Source of the DNA: an uncultured Ectothiorhodospiraceae bacterium
GTDB lineage: Bacteria; Pseudomonadota; Gammaproteobacteria; Nevskiales; Oceanococcaceae
Reading direction: 5' to 3'
Assembly: GCA_937141935.1 (NCBI GenBank)
Contig: CAKZQS010000029.1
Span: 55,374-119,373 of the forward strand
Length of the DNA: 64,000 nucleotides
This document shows, piece by piece, positions 44,339 to 57,482 of the stretch; the stretch's first letter is position 1; each line of letters starts with the position of its first letter. A model generated the notes under the pieces. The model ran no database searches, was not told the origin of the DNA, and saw nothing but the letters and a program-made list of their open reading frames with translations. The position numbers and the translations under genes are program-made.

Positions 44339-46189
44339 TCACCTAAATCGCTTTAGGAGGGCGTTCACCCGTTGAAGAAAGCCGAAGCGCGCTTCACGAT
44401 CAAAATTCGTCCACGCGATCTCGCACAGTTGCCGGATGTCGTCGTTCAGCATCGGGTCGAGCCTGTCGGGAACGACAACGCCCAGTTTCGCGGTCAGTGC
44501 GAAGGCAAGGAAATCACTCACTTCAGGGTTAAGGGTTTCCGGTAACTCGCAATAGTGCTGCGGGGTATGCAGCTGATTCCTGCCATGGTGCAGCAATGCA
44601 ATGGCCACCCGAACAGCATGCCGATCTGATTCCGAGATAGCGCCGCCGTCGATGGGCAATTCCTGCAGCTGGCCGGCGGTGATCGTGAGCATTTCCTGCA
44701 TGGTCAAGGCGAGCTGTTCATTCGCGTGGTTGTCTTGGCCCTGCATGTCCAGGAACTGCTGAAAGCTGGCGAACGCAACCGTCAGCTTGCCCTGTGAATA
44801 GCCGTCGAATTGCGCGTTGTTGGCGATGGCTCTCAGCAGGTTGTCCAGGCCTTCAAGAAGCTGAGCATCGATGTCATCCGTGAAGATGGACTGGGCATGG
44901 AAGACCCGCTGCATCGCGTTGAGGTACTTCCTCGTTGCCTGCTGCGGTACCGCCCGCCGAAACCAGTGCAGCAGCGGCATGAGATCGACAAAATCGCGCA
45001 GGTACACGCTGAAGTCTGCTTCGATGGATTGCGGAGTTTGGGAAGAAGGCATGGCGGCGTGCACCAGGCCGGGAAGTGCGCCCAGGTAACTCAGCTCGTT
45101 CTTGGCCTGACGAAGCAAAGCTTCCACGCACTCGAAGCGTCCCGTCTCGAACCAGATGGCGGTAATGCCCAGGGCTTTGAGGTAGGCGTTGCGCTCGACG
45201 AGTTCTTGCTCGGATTCGGGGGCCTGTTCGATGGAAAAATGCTGCGGAACATCTTGATCGCCGAGCGTCTGCTTGATCGCGCGGAACACCTGGACGGTGC
45301 GATCCTCATTCAGGCTGGAGCCAAGAAACAGCAAGCTGTTGTTTTTGTAGTGATAGGAAAGAAGCTTGGGTATCGGGCGGCTCAGGTCCAGCGTATATTT
45401 TCCGTATGCCTCGTCGTACTGGCGTTTGCCCAGAATGCAACGTGCCGGCTGCTTCACGTCACCGTGCAGCTTGTAGATGGTGACGGCCTTGGGTTTGACG
45501 CGTTCCATAGCCGCGGTGGCATTGAGCACCTGAAAGGCACCGGGCTCGCCGGTGTCGTAGGCCTGTTCCAGCAGTCGATCGTAGTTGGTGGTGATGACGG
45601 TATCGCGGAACAGTTCGCTGATGCGCCACACGACATCCGGGATGGCGTGCGTGCGAGAGAACACGTCCTGGATCTCCTGAACAAACACATCTACGCATCG
45701 TTGCTGCTCAATCTGCTCGATGACCCCTTCGTAGCGCCCTGCAGTCAGCAACTCTTCGACATGGTTTGTGGGCAATCCAGCAGTTCGCGCCTGTTCGCGC
45801 AGGTGCTCCCTCCAGCTTGGAAAACGGGCCGAAGCTGAAATGCCCGCACCGATGAACGGCACGACCTGCGCCGATGCCATGCGCTCGATCAGTTGTTCGA
45901 AACGATCGTGGTTGCGCTGTGCCCAGTGGTTGCCTCCGAACTGCTCTTCCAGCCAGGCCAGGCTCAGTGCTTCATGGCGGCGATCGATACGGTACTGGCG
46001 AAAGGCCTCCTCGTAGGCTTCCTTATCCCCGGTATAGAAGGCCTTGCTCGGCTGGTTCAGGCCATCGATACCGTACTGCTCGCGCAGCGTCAGACCGTCA
46101 TCGCCGTCCAGCCATTCATTGAAGTCGGCGTAGTACTCGTAGAGCCGATGCTCATCTTCATCGCACCAGATTTTGCGCTGAGCCTGCAC
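44339..46189 (-). CDS. SIR2-domain protein in a type I restriction operon
   Basis: A 616-residue soluble protein. An acidic N-terminal helical part (residues 1-105) precedes a SIR2 NAD-binding domain. This has VPFIGAGISASARFPSW (GAGIS 114-118), VITTNYDRLLE (Asn202), IYKLHGDV (His242) and SLLFLGSSLNEDR (from 285), the residues needed for NAD hydrolysis in defence SIR2 proteins. The last ~250 residues are helical and unrecognised and may sense or oligomerise. It starts 11 bp after hsdS stops, so it is the last gene of the hsdRMS operon. NAD depletion upon phage infection or restriction failure is the likely role, by analogy with other SIR2 defence effectors. Confidence 0.85.
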   Translation of the reverse strand: MQAQRKIWCDEDEHRLYEYYADFNEWLDGDDGLTLREQYGIDGLNQPSKAFYTGDKEAYEEAFRQYRIDRRHEALSLAWLEEQFGGNHWAQRNHDRFEQLIERMASAQVVPFIGAGISASARFPSWREHLREQARTAGLPTNHVEELLTAGRYEGVIEQIEQQRCVDVFVQEIQDVFSRTHAIPDVVWRISELFRDTVITTNYDRLLEQAYDTGEPGAFQVLNATAAMERVKPKAVTIYKLHGDVKQPARCILGKRQYDEAYGKYTLDLSRPIPKLLSYHYKNNSLLFLGSSLNEDRTVQVFRAIKQTLGDQDVPQHFSIEQAPESEQELVERNAYLKALGITAIWFETGRFECVEALLRQAKNELSYLGALPGLVHAAMPSSQTPQSIEADFSVYLRDFVDLMPLLHWFRRAVPQQATRKYLNAMQRVFHAQSIFTDDIDAQLLEGLDNLLRAIANNAQFDGYSQGKLTVAFASFQQFLDMQGQDNHANEQLALTMQEMLTITAGQLQELPIDGGAISESDRHAVRVAIALLHHGRNQLHTPQHYCELPETLNPEVSDFLAFALTAKLGVVVPDRLDPMLNDDIRQLCEIAWTNFDREARFGFLQRVNALLKRFR

Positions 46190-46200
46190 GCTGCTGGTTC

Positions 46201-47978
46201 TCAGGCCACCGCTTGCTCGACGATGGCGTCGGCGAGGTGGGCTTGGGTGGTTTGGGCTTGCTGGATGCGGGCCTTGAGGGAGTTGCAGAGGCCCATGAGT
46301 TCGTCGACTTTAGTGACGATACGTTTTTGTTCGGCCAGTGGAGGGATCGGGATAACTGTTTGCGAAATCTTCCCTAAATTTAGATTTGGCTGAGCTCCAC
46401 CCGCAGCTTGCGAGCGGAGTTCTTCATACGATTTTTCGAAAAATAGCTTTATGTACTTCCGATGGAAGGAGTCGCGACAGATAAGCGAAATCGCTGCACA
46501 TGCTTGGTTCGTGCCCGCGTCGATCATCAACTCTGTAATCTGACCACGAGTTTTTCCTTGGCCATACATCGCAACTACTAAGGTGCCTGCGGGATAGATG
46601 GAAACGTTGGTGTCGTCGATGGCCTTTTGGGAAACCTTTTCCTTGGTGTCAAATATGAATTCCTCCTCAGTTTCTCCGCTGGTCACCCAGTTGAACGCAG
46701 GTGGTTCATAGTAGGAAAGGTTATCTCTAGCGGGGGTCGCTCCTGTGCCCACTATGCTGAACTGTTCCAACCTTGCCCATTCCCACCCGCGTTTTATTGG
46801 GAAGCACATTTCCTCGGCTTTCACATTGGGCAAGTTTTTCAATTTCCGAATTCTTCCCACTTTGGCCAATCGATTTTTATCCGCGGCTACCCTATCTAAA
46901 AATTCATGAGCCGGCTCATCTTCCGGGTCTTGCGGCAATAGCGCGCCCATTACGGCAAGTTGAAGAACAGCCTGCTTGAGTTGATCGATGGTGTCTTCGG
47001 TTGTGAATAGGCTGTCGAAGTGCTCGGCGATGCGGTTCCAAGCCTGATGGGTCTCGTTCGCGTCGCCTGCCTCTACGAGGGTGCGCAGCAGGGTTTCGAC
47101 CAGGGCTTGCTGGGCCTGGAGGTTGCCGGCTTGTTGTTGCTCCAGTTGGTCGCAGAGGGCCATGAGTTCGTCGACTTTGGCGACGATGCGGTGTTGTTCG
47201 GCCAAGGGCGGCAAAGGAATAGGCAGCGCTTTCACTGCTGCCACGTTTAATTCGACTTGTTTCGTTGTCCCAGATACCAGCGAATCCTCATGCGTAGGCT
47301 CAATTTTCTTCTGAACATCGGGCGAACTGAGGTAAATCGCGACGAATTTTTCACTGATTAGTAGAGGCCGAATAACGGTGACGTGAGAGTCTGCTACCAG
47401 GCATTTTTCGTTTACTTCTCCGGCCACTGTTACTCGGCCTACGGTTCCCGTGCCGGTCGAATTCCATAGAACATCCCCGTCTAGAAGAAAACGCTCACGC
47501 TGGTAGCTTTTTAAACTGTCGTCCTCGATGTATCGAGCGGGCACAAGGTCAAGACCACTCCATTTCACGCATTTCTGCGATACAACTCGGGCCCTCCCAT
47601 TGTCTGAATATTTTGGCCCTTTGCCGCGTTGTATGTACCGACAGACTTCTTCGAGTCGAACCCAACTCCAACACGCGGGCAGGTGAGCTGGAGTCTCAGC
47701 ATCGGTCAGAATTGGACTTGGCTTGACCGGTTTGAGCGTGCCGTCAGCGACCAATGAGGCTCTTGCCTCACCTATGCGGTCGAGCAATTCGCGTACTGGT
47801 TCTTCTTTGTCGAAGTGGGGCACTAACTTCCCCCGCACCGCCAATTCCAGAATCAACTCCCGCAACTTCTTGATCCCGGTCATTTCCAGCTTGCCGTTGC
47901 TGCCGCGCCCGCTGGTGCTTTTCCGGGTCACCGCGCCGGTCCACACCGCCAGATTATCGGTGATGAGCTTGTCCACGC

Positions 47979-47982
<4 letters not shown>
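46201..47982 (-). CDS. hsdS: Type I restriction specificity subunit
   Basis: A 593-residue protein with the two-TRD plan. TRD1 spans about 100-245 and TRD2 about 395-540. Each is followed by a conserved helical arm beginning with nearly the same words, PLPPLAEQHRIVAKVDELMALC and PIPPLAEQKRIVTKVDELMGLC. Each half also has an upstream helical piece (LRELILELAVRGKLVPH and LKQAVLQLAVMGALLPQ). The TRD-coding DNA (roughly 46370-46900 and 47220-47660) is visibly AT-richer than the arms, as when TRDs are exchanged. The start overlaps the RhuM-Fic stop by 4 nt. Confidence 0.95.
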
Positions 47983-48980
<998 letters not shown>

Positions 48981-48985
48981 CAAAA

Positions 48986-50461
48986 TCAGGCCTTTTCCGC
49001 CAGCGCCTCGGACAATATCGCCTTGAGCTGGTCGCGCAGGCTCTGAATCTCCGCTTGCTGCTGCGCATACTGCGCGAGCAGCTCGGCGGGGTCGTGGCTG
49101 ACCTGCTCGCCGATGTGCGGGTTTTTGATGTCGAGGTTGTAATTGCGCCCGACAATCTCGTCCAGCGTGACCTTCCAGGCATATTCATTCTGCTCACGGG
49201 CGGCGAAGCCATCAGCCTCATTGCCCCACCAGTCGATTTCAGCCTGAAATTCCTCGAAGCGCATCGGCCTGGTCTTGTTGTAATTCTTGACGCCTTCCGG
49301 GTAGGGGTGCTCGTAGTACCAGACCGATTCGGTCGCCTGGCCCTTGGTAAAGAACAACAGATTGGTCTTGATGCCGGTGTAAGGGTTGAACACGCCATTG
49401 GGCAGACGAACGATGGTGTGCAGATGACACTGCTCCAGCAGACTCTGCTTGAGGCGGGTTTTCATGCCCTCGCCGAACAGGAAGCCATCCGGCAGCACCA
49501 CGGCGGCGCGCCCTTTGTCCTTCAGCAGCTTGATGATCAGCGCCATAAACAAATCGGCCGTCTCACGTGTGCGCAGCTGGGCCGGGAAGTTGTTCTCGAT
49601 GCCGTCTTCTTCCATGCCGCCGAAGGGCGGGTTGGTGATGATGACGTCCTTGCGGTCTTTGTTGCCGTAATCTTTGTAGGGCCGGCTTAGGGTGTTGTCA
49701 TGCCGGATCTGATTGGGGGTATCAATGCCATGCAGGATCATGTTGGTGATGGCCAGCATGTGCGGCAGGGCCTTTTTCTCCACCCCATAAATCGAGGCCT
49801 GCAAGGTCTCTTCGTCCTGGGCGGTTTTGACGTAGCGTTCGCGCTTGTGATCAATCGCGCAGGTGAGAAAGCCGCCGGTGCCGCAAGCCGGGTCGAGCAC
49901 GCTTTCATGCAGTTGGGGATCGACTCGATTGACGATGAAGCGGGTCACCGCCCGCGGGGTGTAGAACTCACCGGCATTGCCGGCGCTTTGCAGATCCTTG
50001 AGGATCTGCTCGTAAATGCTGCCGAAGGTGTGGCGGTCGTCGGTGTTGTTGAAGTCGATCTCGTTGATCTTGTTGATCACCTGACGCATCAGGGTGCCGG
50101 ACTTCATGTAGTTGTACGTGTCTTCAAAGACGTTGCGTACAACCTGAGCGCGCTGACCCGCCGGGCCATGGGTTGGCAGCTTGTCTTTCAGCGTGGGAAA
50201 CAGCTGGCTGTTGACGAAATCGGCCAGGGCATCGCCTGTCATGCCTTCGGGATCGCTGGCCCAGTTGTTCCAGCGCAGATGGCTGGGGATGGGGGATTCG
50301 AAATCGTCCTCCAGCAGCTCCAGTTCGGCTTCGCGGTCATCAAAGATCTTGAGGAAGAACATCCACACAAGCTGGCTGATGCGCTGGGCATCGCCGTCCA
50401 CGCCGACATCCTTGCGCATGATGTCCTGAATGGCTTTGATCGCGCCTGACACATTGCTCAT
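48986..50461 (-). CDS. hsdM: Type I restriction modification DNA methyltransferase
   Basis: A 491-residue N6-adenine methyltransferase. The N-terminal helical HsdM domain (MRKDVGVDGDAQRISQLVWMFFLKIFDD) is followed by GEFYTPRAVTRFIV, SAM motif I DPACGTGGF (190-198) and the catalytic NPPF (277-280). The C-terminal coiled part ends AQQQAEIQSLRDQLKAILSEAL. It methylates the two half-sites read by HsdS, protecting self DNA. Its start overlaps the hsdR stop. Confidence 0.96.
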   Translation of the reverse strand: MSNVSGAIKAIQDIMRKDVGVDGDAQRISQLVWMFFLKIFDDREAELELLEDDFESPIPSHLRWNNWASDPEGMTGDALADFVNSQLFPTLKDKLPTHGPAGQRAQVVRNVFEDTYNYMKSGTLMRQVINKINEIDFNNTDDRHTFGSIYEQILKDLQSAGNAGEFYTPRAVTRFIVNRVDPQLHESVLDPACGTGGFLTCAIDHKRERYVKTAQDEETLQASIYGVEKKALPHMLAITNMILHGIDTPNQIRHDNTLSRPYKDYGNKDRKDVIITNPPFGGMEEDGIENNFPAQLRTRETADLFMALIIKLLKDKGRAAVVLPDGFLFGEGMKTRLKQSLLEQCHLHTIVRLPNGVFNPYTGIKTNLLFFTKGQATESVWYYEHPYPEGVKNYNKTRPMRFEEFQAEIDWWGNEADGFAAREQNEYAWKVTLDEIVGRNYNLDIKNPHIGEQVSHDPAELLAQYAQQQAEIQSLRDQLKAILSEALAEKA

Positions 50462-52824
50462 GCCGATTGGTCCTGCTCAAACAAGGCGTTTTCGAGGTCG
50501 TGGATCGCGGCTTCGTAGCGGGCTTTGCCGCCGAAGACCTTGTTGATTATCTCGACCGGGGTGCCGATCTGGTCGAAGGGTTTGAGTTTCAGCACTTTGG
50601 CGCTTTCCAGAGTTTCGATACCTTCATCGGCGTATTTTTCCAGCAGGGCAGAAAGCACGGCGCGGGCCTGGTCGCCGTACTTGGTGAAGTAGTCGCGTTT
50701 TTTGACCTTGTCCGCCCGCTCCTTGCGGGTGAGCGGTGGCTGGCCGAAGGCGATATGGCAGATCAGGTCGAAGTCGCCATAGCCCTTGCCAATTTCGCTG
50801 GTGAGGTTGTCGAGCACGATGCCGTGCTCTTCCAGCTCATCGATGATGGCCTGTTTCTTGTCCGCGCTGTTCCAGCGCTTGAGGAATTCATCCAGGGAGG
50901 CGTACTCGGACAGGATGGTCTTGCGGGTGAAGTCCTTGTACGACTCGGTGATGAGTTCGCCGTCGGGGCCGAGATATTCGATACGCTCGTTGAGAATGCG
51001 GGCGTCAACACCGCTGACGCGGACTTTGTAGACACCAGGTGGCTCCTCTATGCCAGGCCCTTCATCGTCGCCGTCTTCAGGTTCCGGGTCTGGCGGCACA
51101 GGATCATCGTCCGGGCCGGGATCGTAGATCACGACGGGTTCGCCATCGAAGTCCGGATCGCGAAACAGCTCGGTGGCCTTTTTGAAATCCATGATGGTGA
51201 AGAACCACTTGCCGTTTTCTTCATCGATGCGGGTGCCGCGACCGATGATCTGCTTGAAGCTCGTCATGGAGGTGATGGTCTTGTCCAGCACGATCAGCTT
51301 GCAGGTTTTCGCATCAACCCCTGTGGTCAAGAGCTCCGAGGTGGTCGCGATGACCGGAAATCGGGATTCCGGATCGATGAAGTTGTCCAGCTCGGCTTTG
51401 CCCTCAACACTGTCACCGGTGATCCGCATCACGTATTTCGGATTGTCCAGGGCCAAGGCGCCAGCGGCGTTGACAATGGCAGCGCGCATGCGCTCGGCGT
51501 GATCGATGTCCTCGCAGAAGACGATGGTCTTGGCAAAGGGGTCGCTGGCCTTGAGGTAATCCATGATGCGCTTGGCAACGAGCTTGGTGCGCTGGTTCAG
51601 GACCAGGATGCGATCCATGTCCTGCTGGTTGTAGACCCGTTGCTCGATGTCCTGGCCCAGGTCATCCCGCATGCCGGCCGGTGGGGTCCAGCCCAGGACA
51701 TCCTTGTCGATGTCGATGCGTACCACCTTGTACGGCGCGAGGAATCCGTCCTCGACACCCTGTTTCAGGCTGTAGGTATAGACGGGTTCGCCGAAATATG
51801 TGGTGCTGGAAACGTATTTGGTTTCTTTGGGCGTGGCCGTGAGGCCCAACTGCACGGCACCGGAGAAGTAATCGAGAATTTCGCGCCAGGCCGAGTCATC
51901 CGCGGCGCTGCCCCGGTGGCATTCGTCGATCACGATCATGTCGAAGAAATCCGGCGACACGGATTTGAAGATCTTGTCTTCCTCATCCGGGCCCGTGATC
52001 GCCTGATACAAACCGAGGTGGATTTCGTAGGAGGGGTCGATCTTGCGGTTCTTGATTTTGGTCATGACGGAGCCGAAAGGCTTGAAATCGTTGACCAGCG
52101 TCTGATCGACCAGAATATTGCGGTCGGCCAGAAACAGAACGCGCTTCACCGCTTTTGCCTTCCACAGGCGCCAGATGATCTGAAAGGTGGTGTAGGTCTT
52201 GCCGGTGCCGGTGGCCATGACCAGCAAGACGCGTCTTTGGCCTTTGGCGACAGCTTCGACTGTCCGGTTGATGGCTTCGCCCTGGTAGTAGCGGGGCTCT
52301 TTGCCGCTGCTGTCGAGGTGATAGGGCTGCTCGACCAGGTTTTCCGCCTCGTCCTCGATGCCTCGGTACTTCTTGTATCGCTGCCACAAGGTTTGCGGTG
52401 GCGGAAATGCATCGAGGGGAAACTGCGTTTCGATGTACTCGCCGTCATCGGGCGACTTGTTGTGCGAAGCGAAAGCGTCGCCGTTGGAGCTGTAGGCGCT
52501 GGGAATCCGGAGAATGTCAGCGTAGCCCAGGGCTTGCTGCATGCCATGACTGACCGTGTGCTTGTTGTCCTTGGCCTCGATGACCGCAATTGGAATGCCC
52601 GGCTCCCAGGACAACACATAGTCCGCGAATTTCTTTTTCTTCTTGTTCCGCGAAGACAGGTTTCCGCGGACGACAACCGGACCTGGCGTCAGCGTGACCT
52701 CGCGACGCACTTGCTGCAACTGGTTCCAGCCCGCGTTCTTGATGGCGGGCGTGATGAACAAGTCGCAGATGTCGCTCTCGCTGAGCTCTTGTTTGTCCTT
52801 TTTGTCCATGGGCCCCCAAAACAT
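50458..52824 (-). CDS. hsdR: Type I restriction endonuclease subunit, EcoEI type
   Basis: A 788-residue motor-nuclease. The PD-(D/E)xK nuclease lies at FADYVLSW...AVIEAKDN (Asp68, Glu83-Ala-Lys85). The translocase has MATGTGKTYTT (204 on), VIDECHRG (DECH 300-303), GLTATPKET, and GVDAKTCKLIVLDK with QIIGRGTRIDE. An acidic Pro-rich linker (DPGPDDDPVPPDPEPEDGDDE) leads to the EcoEI-type C-domain that docks on HsdM. A second ATG at 52809 has a better GGGGG ribosome site and may be the true start. First gene of the hsdR-hsdM-rhuM/Fic-hsdS-SIR2 operon. Confidence 0.95.
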   Translation of the reverse strand: MFWGPMDKKDKQELSESDICDLFITPAIKNAGWNQLQQVRREVTLTPGPVVVRGNLSSRNKKKKKFADYVLSWEPGIPIAVIEAKDNKHTVSHGMQQALGYADILRIPSAYSSNGDAFASHNKSPDDGEYIETQFPLDAFPPPQTLWQRYKKYRGIEDEAENLVEQPYHLDSSGKEPRYYQGEAINRTVEAVAKGQRRVLLVMATGTGKTYTTFQIIWRLWKAKAVKRVLFLADRNILVDQTLVNDFKPFGSVMTKIKNRKIDPSYEIHLGLYQAITGPDEEDKIFKSVSPDFFDMIVIDECHRGSAADDSAWREILDYFSGAVQLGLTATPKETKYVSSTTYFGEPVYTYSLKQGVEDGFLAPYKVVRIDIDKDVLGWTPPAGMRDDLGQDIEQRVYNQQDMDRILVLNQRTKLVAKRIMDYLKASDPFAKTIVFCEDIDHAERMRAAIVNAAGALALDNPKYVMRITGDSVEGKAELDNFIDPESRFPVIATTSELLTTGVDAKTCKLIVLDKTITSMTSFKQIIGRGTRIDEENGKWFFTIMDFKKATELFRDPDFDGEPVVIYDPGPDDDPVPPDPEPEDGDDEGPGIEEPPGVYKVRVSGVDARILNERIEYLGPDGELITESYKDFTRKTILSEYASLDEFLKRWNSADKKQAIIDELEEHGIVLDNLTSEIGKGYGDFDLICHIAFGQPPLTRKERADKVKKRDYFTKYGDQARAVLSALLEKYADEGIETLESAKVLKLKPFDQIGTPVEIINKVFGGKARYEAAIHDLENALFEQDQSA

Positions 52825-53100
52825 GAGCGACGAGATCGCACTAGCATCCAGCGCTTGAATTCACCTGCTCAGGGATTGTACGGCCCAAGTCTGGACTGAG
52901 AAATACAGAGTTGGAGATTTCACACGGCTGCCGTGATGATCCGGCAGCGAGGGCGTCAGCAACGAGAATTGTGGTCTGACATCAAAAAGCTCAAAACTTG
53001 TGTGTCCCTCCGATCGTGCCGTTGCGCAAGACCGTTATCGCCGGCAGCTGCAGAAGTGGTGGTCTCAACGTTTGTGAGAAAGACGCGAGTAAGAAATCCG

Positions 53101-55326
<2,226 letters not shown>

Positions 55327-55485
55327 GGGGGAGGTCCGGGGGGCGGTTGGTATTTTAAGGGATGGGGCGGTTCTCCCATCAGTTCGCATCCCGCTATGGG
55401 CCCCACGCGCGGGGTGGATGCAAGCCGCTTCGCACTGATGCGCCCCTTCGGGGACCACGCCGAGGCATGTTCAGCCGCGGCATTG

Positions 55486-55508
55486 ATGCGCATGCGTTAT
55501 GCGCATAA
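55486..55508 (+). promoter_or_regulatory. Palindromic operator candidate upstream of ccdAB
   Basis: Two copies of ATGCGCAT sit side by side, the second within the 12-bp palindrome TTATGCGCATAA (55497-55508), 34 bp before the ccdA start. Its position over the likely promoter is what an autorepressing CcdA-CcdB complex needs. Confidence 0.5.
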
Positions 55509-55541
55509 GATTTCCACATGCGCGAACGCTTGAGGTCTGCG

Positions 55542-55787
55542 ATGCAGCCCGCGGAATCCACGACGCCGCCCCGGAAGCCCACGAACCTTTCGCTTGATGG
55601 CGAGTTGCTGAAGGAGGCGCGGGCATTGGGGATCAATGTGTCGCGGTCGGCGGAGGCGGGCATCGCGGAAGCCGTGAAACGACACAAGCAGCAGCAGTGG
55701 CTGAAAGAAAACGCCGCGGCCCTGGCCAGCTCCAACGCCTACGTGGAAGATCACGGGCTGCCACTGGCTCGTTACCGCCAGTTCTGA
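55542..55787 (+). CDS. ccdA: CcdA-family antitoxin
   Basis: An 81-residue antitoxin with ribbon-helix-helix N-part PRKPTNLSLDGELLKEARALGINVSRSAEAGI and an acidic-aromatic tail SSNAYVEDHGLPLARYRQF, which wraps around the toxin. The ATG at 55542 has a GAGG ribosome site eight bases ahead; an in-frame ATG at 55518 is the alternative. Its stop overlaps the ccdB start (TGATG). The pair follows ygiQ divergently and seems whole. Confidence 0.93.
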   Translation: MQPAESTTPPRKPTNLSLDGELLKEARALGINVSRSAEAGIAEAVKRHKQQQWLKENAAALASSNAYVEDHGLPLARYRQF

Positions 55788-56086
55788 TGGCCCGTTTTGA
55801 GGTTTTTCAGAACGAAACGGGGCCTGGCTATCTTCTGGACGTCCAGTCGGATCTGCTCGGCGGTCTGAACACCCGGGTGGTCGTGCCCCTGCTGCCCGAG
55901 TCCTCGGCACCGGCTGCAGCCCAGCGGCTCAACCCGGTTTTTGAGGTACAAGGCCAGAAGGTGATGATGGCCACGCAGTTCCTCGCCGCCGTGCCGGAAC
56001 TCGAATTGCGCGTCAGCGCAGGGAGCCTTGCTGAGCAACACGACGCGATTTCCGCGGCTCTGGATATGCTCTTCCTGGGCTTCTGA
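55787..56086 (+). CDS. ccdB: CcdB-family gyrase toxin
   Basis: A 99-residue toxin with the CcdB opening MARFEVFQNETGPGYLLDVQSDLLGGLNTRVVVPL, then RLNPVFEVQGQKVMMATQFLAAVP and the end ISAALDMLFLGF. The final residues that touch gyrase (usually W-G-I in plasmid CcdB) are LGF here, as in many chromosomal members. CcdB traps DNA gyrase in a cleaved complex unless CcdA is present. Coupled to ccdA by a 1-nt overlap. Confidence 0.94.
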   Translation: MARFEVFQNETGPGYLLDVQSDLLGGLNTRVVVPLLPESSAPAAAQRLNPVFEVQGQKVMMATQFLAAVPELELRVSAGSLAEQHDAISAALDMLFLGF

Positions 56087-56122
56087 ATTCCGACGGGCAC
56101 ACCCGCCCGAGGCGCGTTGCAG

Positions 56123-56158
56123 CCAGTGACCGACCGCCGGGGCCGCGTCGGTCACTGG
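56123..56158. terminator. Hairpin between converging ccdB and metY
   Basis: A perfect 12-bp stem CCAGTGACCGAC/GTCGGTCACTGG around a 12-base GC-rich loop. No T-run follows, so it may be a factor-dependent terminator or transcript end-protector for either gene. Confidence 0.5.
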
Positions 56159-56204
56159 CGTGCAGGTACGCCCGAAGCGCCGCTTCGTCCGGGCTCAGAG
56201 CGAC

Positions 56205-57482
56205 CTAGGCCTGGCTCGCCTCCAAGGCCTGCGCGATGTCTTCCAGGATGTCGTCGATATGCTCGATGCCCACCGAAATCCGCACCATCTCTTCGGACAC
56301 CCCCGCTGAAGCCAGCTCTTCGGGATTGAGCTGCCGGTGCGTGGTGCTGGCCGGGTGGCAGGCCAGGGACTTGGCGTCGCCGATGTTCACCAGGCGCAGG
56401 ATCAGCTGCAGCGCGTCGATGAACTTGGCGCCGGCCTGCATGCCGCCCTTGATGCCGAAGCTGACGATGCCCGCGGCCTTGCCGCCGCAGATGCGCTGGC
56501 ACACGGCATGGTGGGGGCTGTCGGGCAGGGCGGCGTAATTCACCCACTCCACGGCGGGGTGCTGGTTCAGGTACTCGGCCACGGCGGTGGCGTTTTCGCA
56601 GTGTCGCTCCATGCGCAGGCCCAGCGTTTCCAGCCCCTGCATGATCTGAAAGGCGCTGGTGGCGGCCAGCGCGGCGCCGGTGTTGCGTAGCGGCACCACA
56701 CGGCAGCGGCCGATGAAGGCGGCCTCGCCCAGAGCTTCGGTGTAGACCACGCCGTGGTATGAGGGGTCGGGTGTGTTCAGCACCGCGAAGCGCTCGGCAT
56801 GCTTCACCCAGTCGAACTTGCCGGAGTCGACAATGGCGCCGCCCACGGTGGTGCCATGGCCGCCGATGTACTTGGTCAGCGAATGCACGGCGATGTCGGC
56901 GCCGTGGTCGAACACGCGGCAGAGCATCGGCGTGGCCACGGTGTTGTCGACAATCAGCGGCACGCCGGCCTGGTGGGCGATGTCGGCCCAGCGCTGGATA
57001 TCCACGACGTTGCCGGCGGGGTTGCCAATGGATTCGCAAAACAGCGCGCGGGTGTTGTCGTCGATCAGGCTGGCGACCGTGTCGAAGTCGTCCGCATCGG
57101 CGAAGCGCACCTCAATGCCCTGCCGGCGGAAGGTGTGCGCGAACAGGTTGTAGGTGCCGCCGTACAGCTGCGAGGTGCTCACGACGTTGTTGCCGGCCTC
57201 GGCAATGGTTTCAATCGCGTAGCGAATGGCGGCCATGCCCGAGCCCACGGCCAGCGCGCCCACGCCGCCCTCCAGCTCGGTCAGGCGCTGCTCCAGCACG
57301 GCATTGGTGGGATTCATGATCCGGCTGTAGAGGTTGCCCGGCACCGCCAGGTTGAACAGGTCCGCCCCGTGCTGGGTGTTGTCGAAGGTGAAGCTGGTGG
57401 TCTGGTAAATCGGCGTGGTCGCGGCCTTGGTGGTGGCCTCGGACTCGTAGCCGGCGTGCAGCGCGATGGTTTCGGGTTTCAT
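56205..57482 (-). CDS. metY: O-acetylhomoserine sulfhydrylase
   Basis: A 425-residue PLP enzyme of the Cys/Met-metabolism family. PETIALHAGYE starts the family fold. YSRIMNPTNAVLEQRLTELEGG binds the PLP of the partner subunit, FCESIGNPAGNVVDI and VDNTVATPML follow, and the PLP lysine is in HSLTKYIGGHGTT. The length and the insert KFDWVKHAERF fit MetY (direct sulfhydrylation to homocysteine) rather than MetB/MetC. No metX is in the window. It runs toward ccdB. Confidence 0.93.
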   Translation of the reverse strand: MKPETIALHAGYESEATTKAATTPIYQTTSFTFDNTQHGADLFNLAVPGNLYSRIMNPTNAVLEQRLTELEGGVGALAVGSGMAAIRYAIETIAEAGNNVVSTSQLYGGTYNLFAHTFRRQGIEVRFADADDFDTVASLIDDNTRALFCESIGNPAGNVVDIQRWADIAHQAGVPLIVDNTVATPMLCRVFDHGADIAVHSLTKYIGGHGTTVGGAIVDSGKFDWVKHAERFAVLNTPDPSYHGVVYTEALGEAAFIGRCRVVPLRNTGAALAATSAFQIMQGLETLGLRMERHCENATAVAEYLNQHPAVEWVNYAALPDSPHHAVCQRICGGKAAGIVSFGIKGGMQAGAKFIDALQLILRLVNIGDAKSLACHPASTTHRQLNPEELASAGVSEEMVRISVGIEHIDDILEDIAQALEASQA

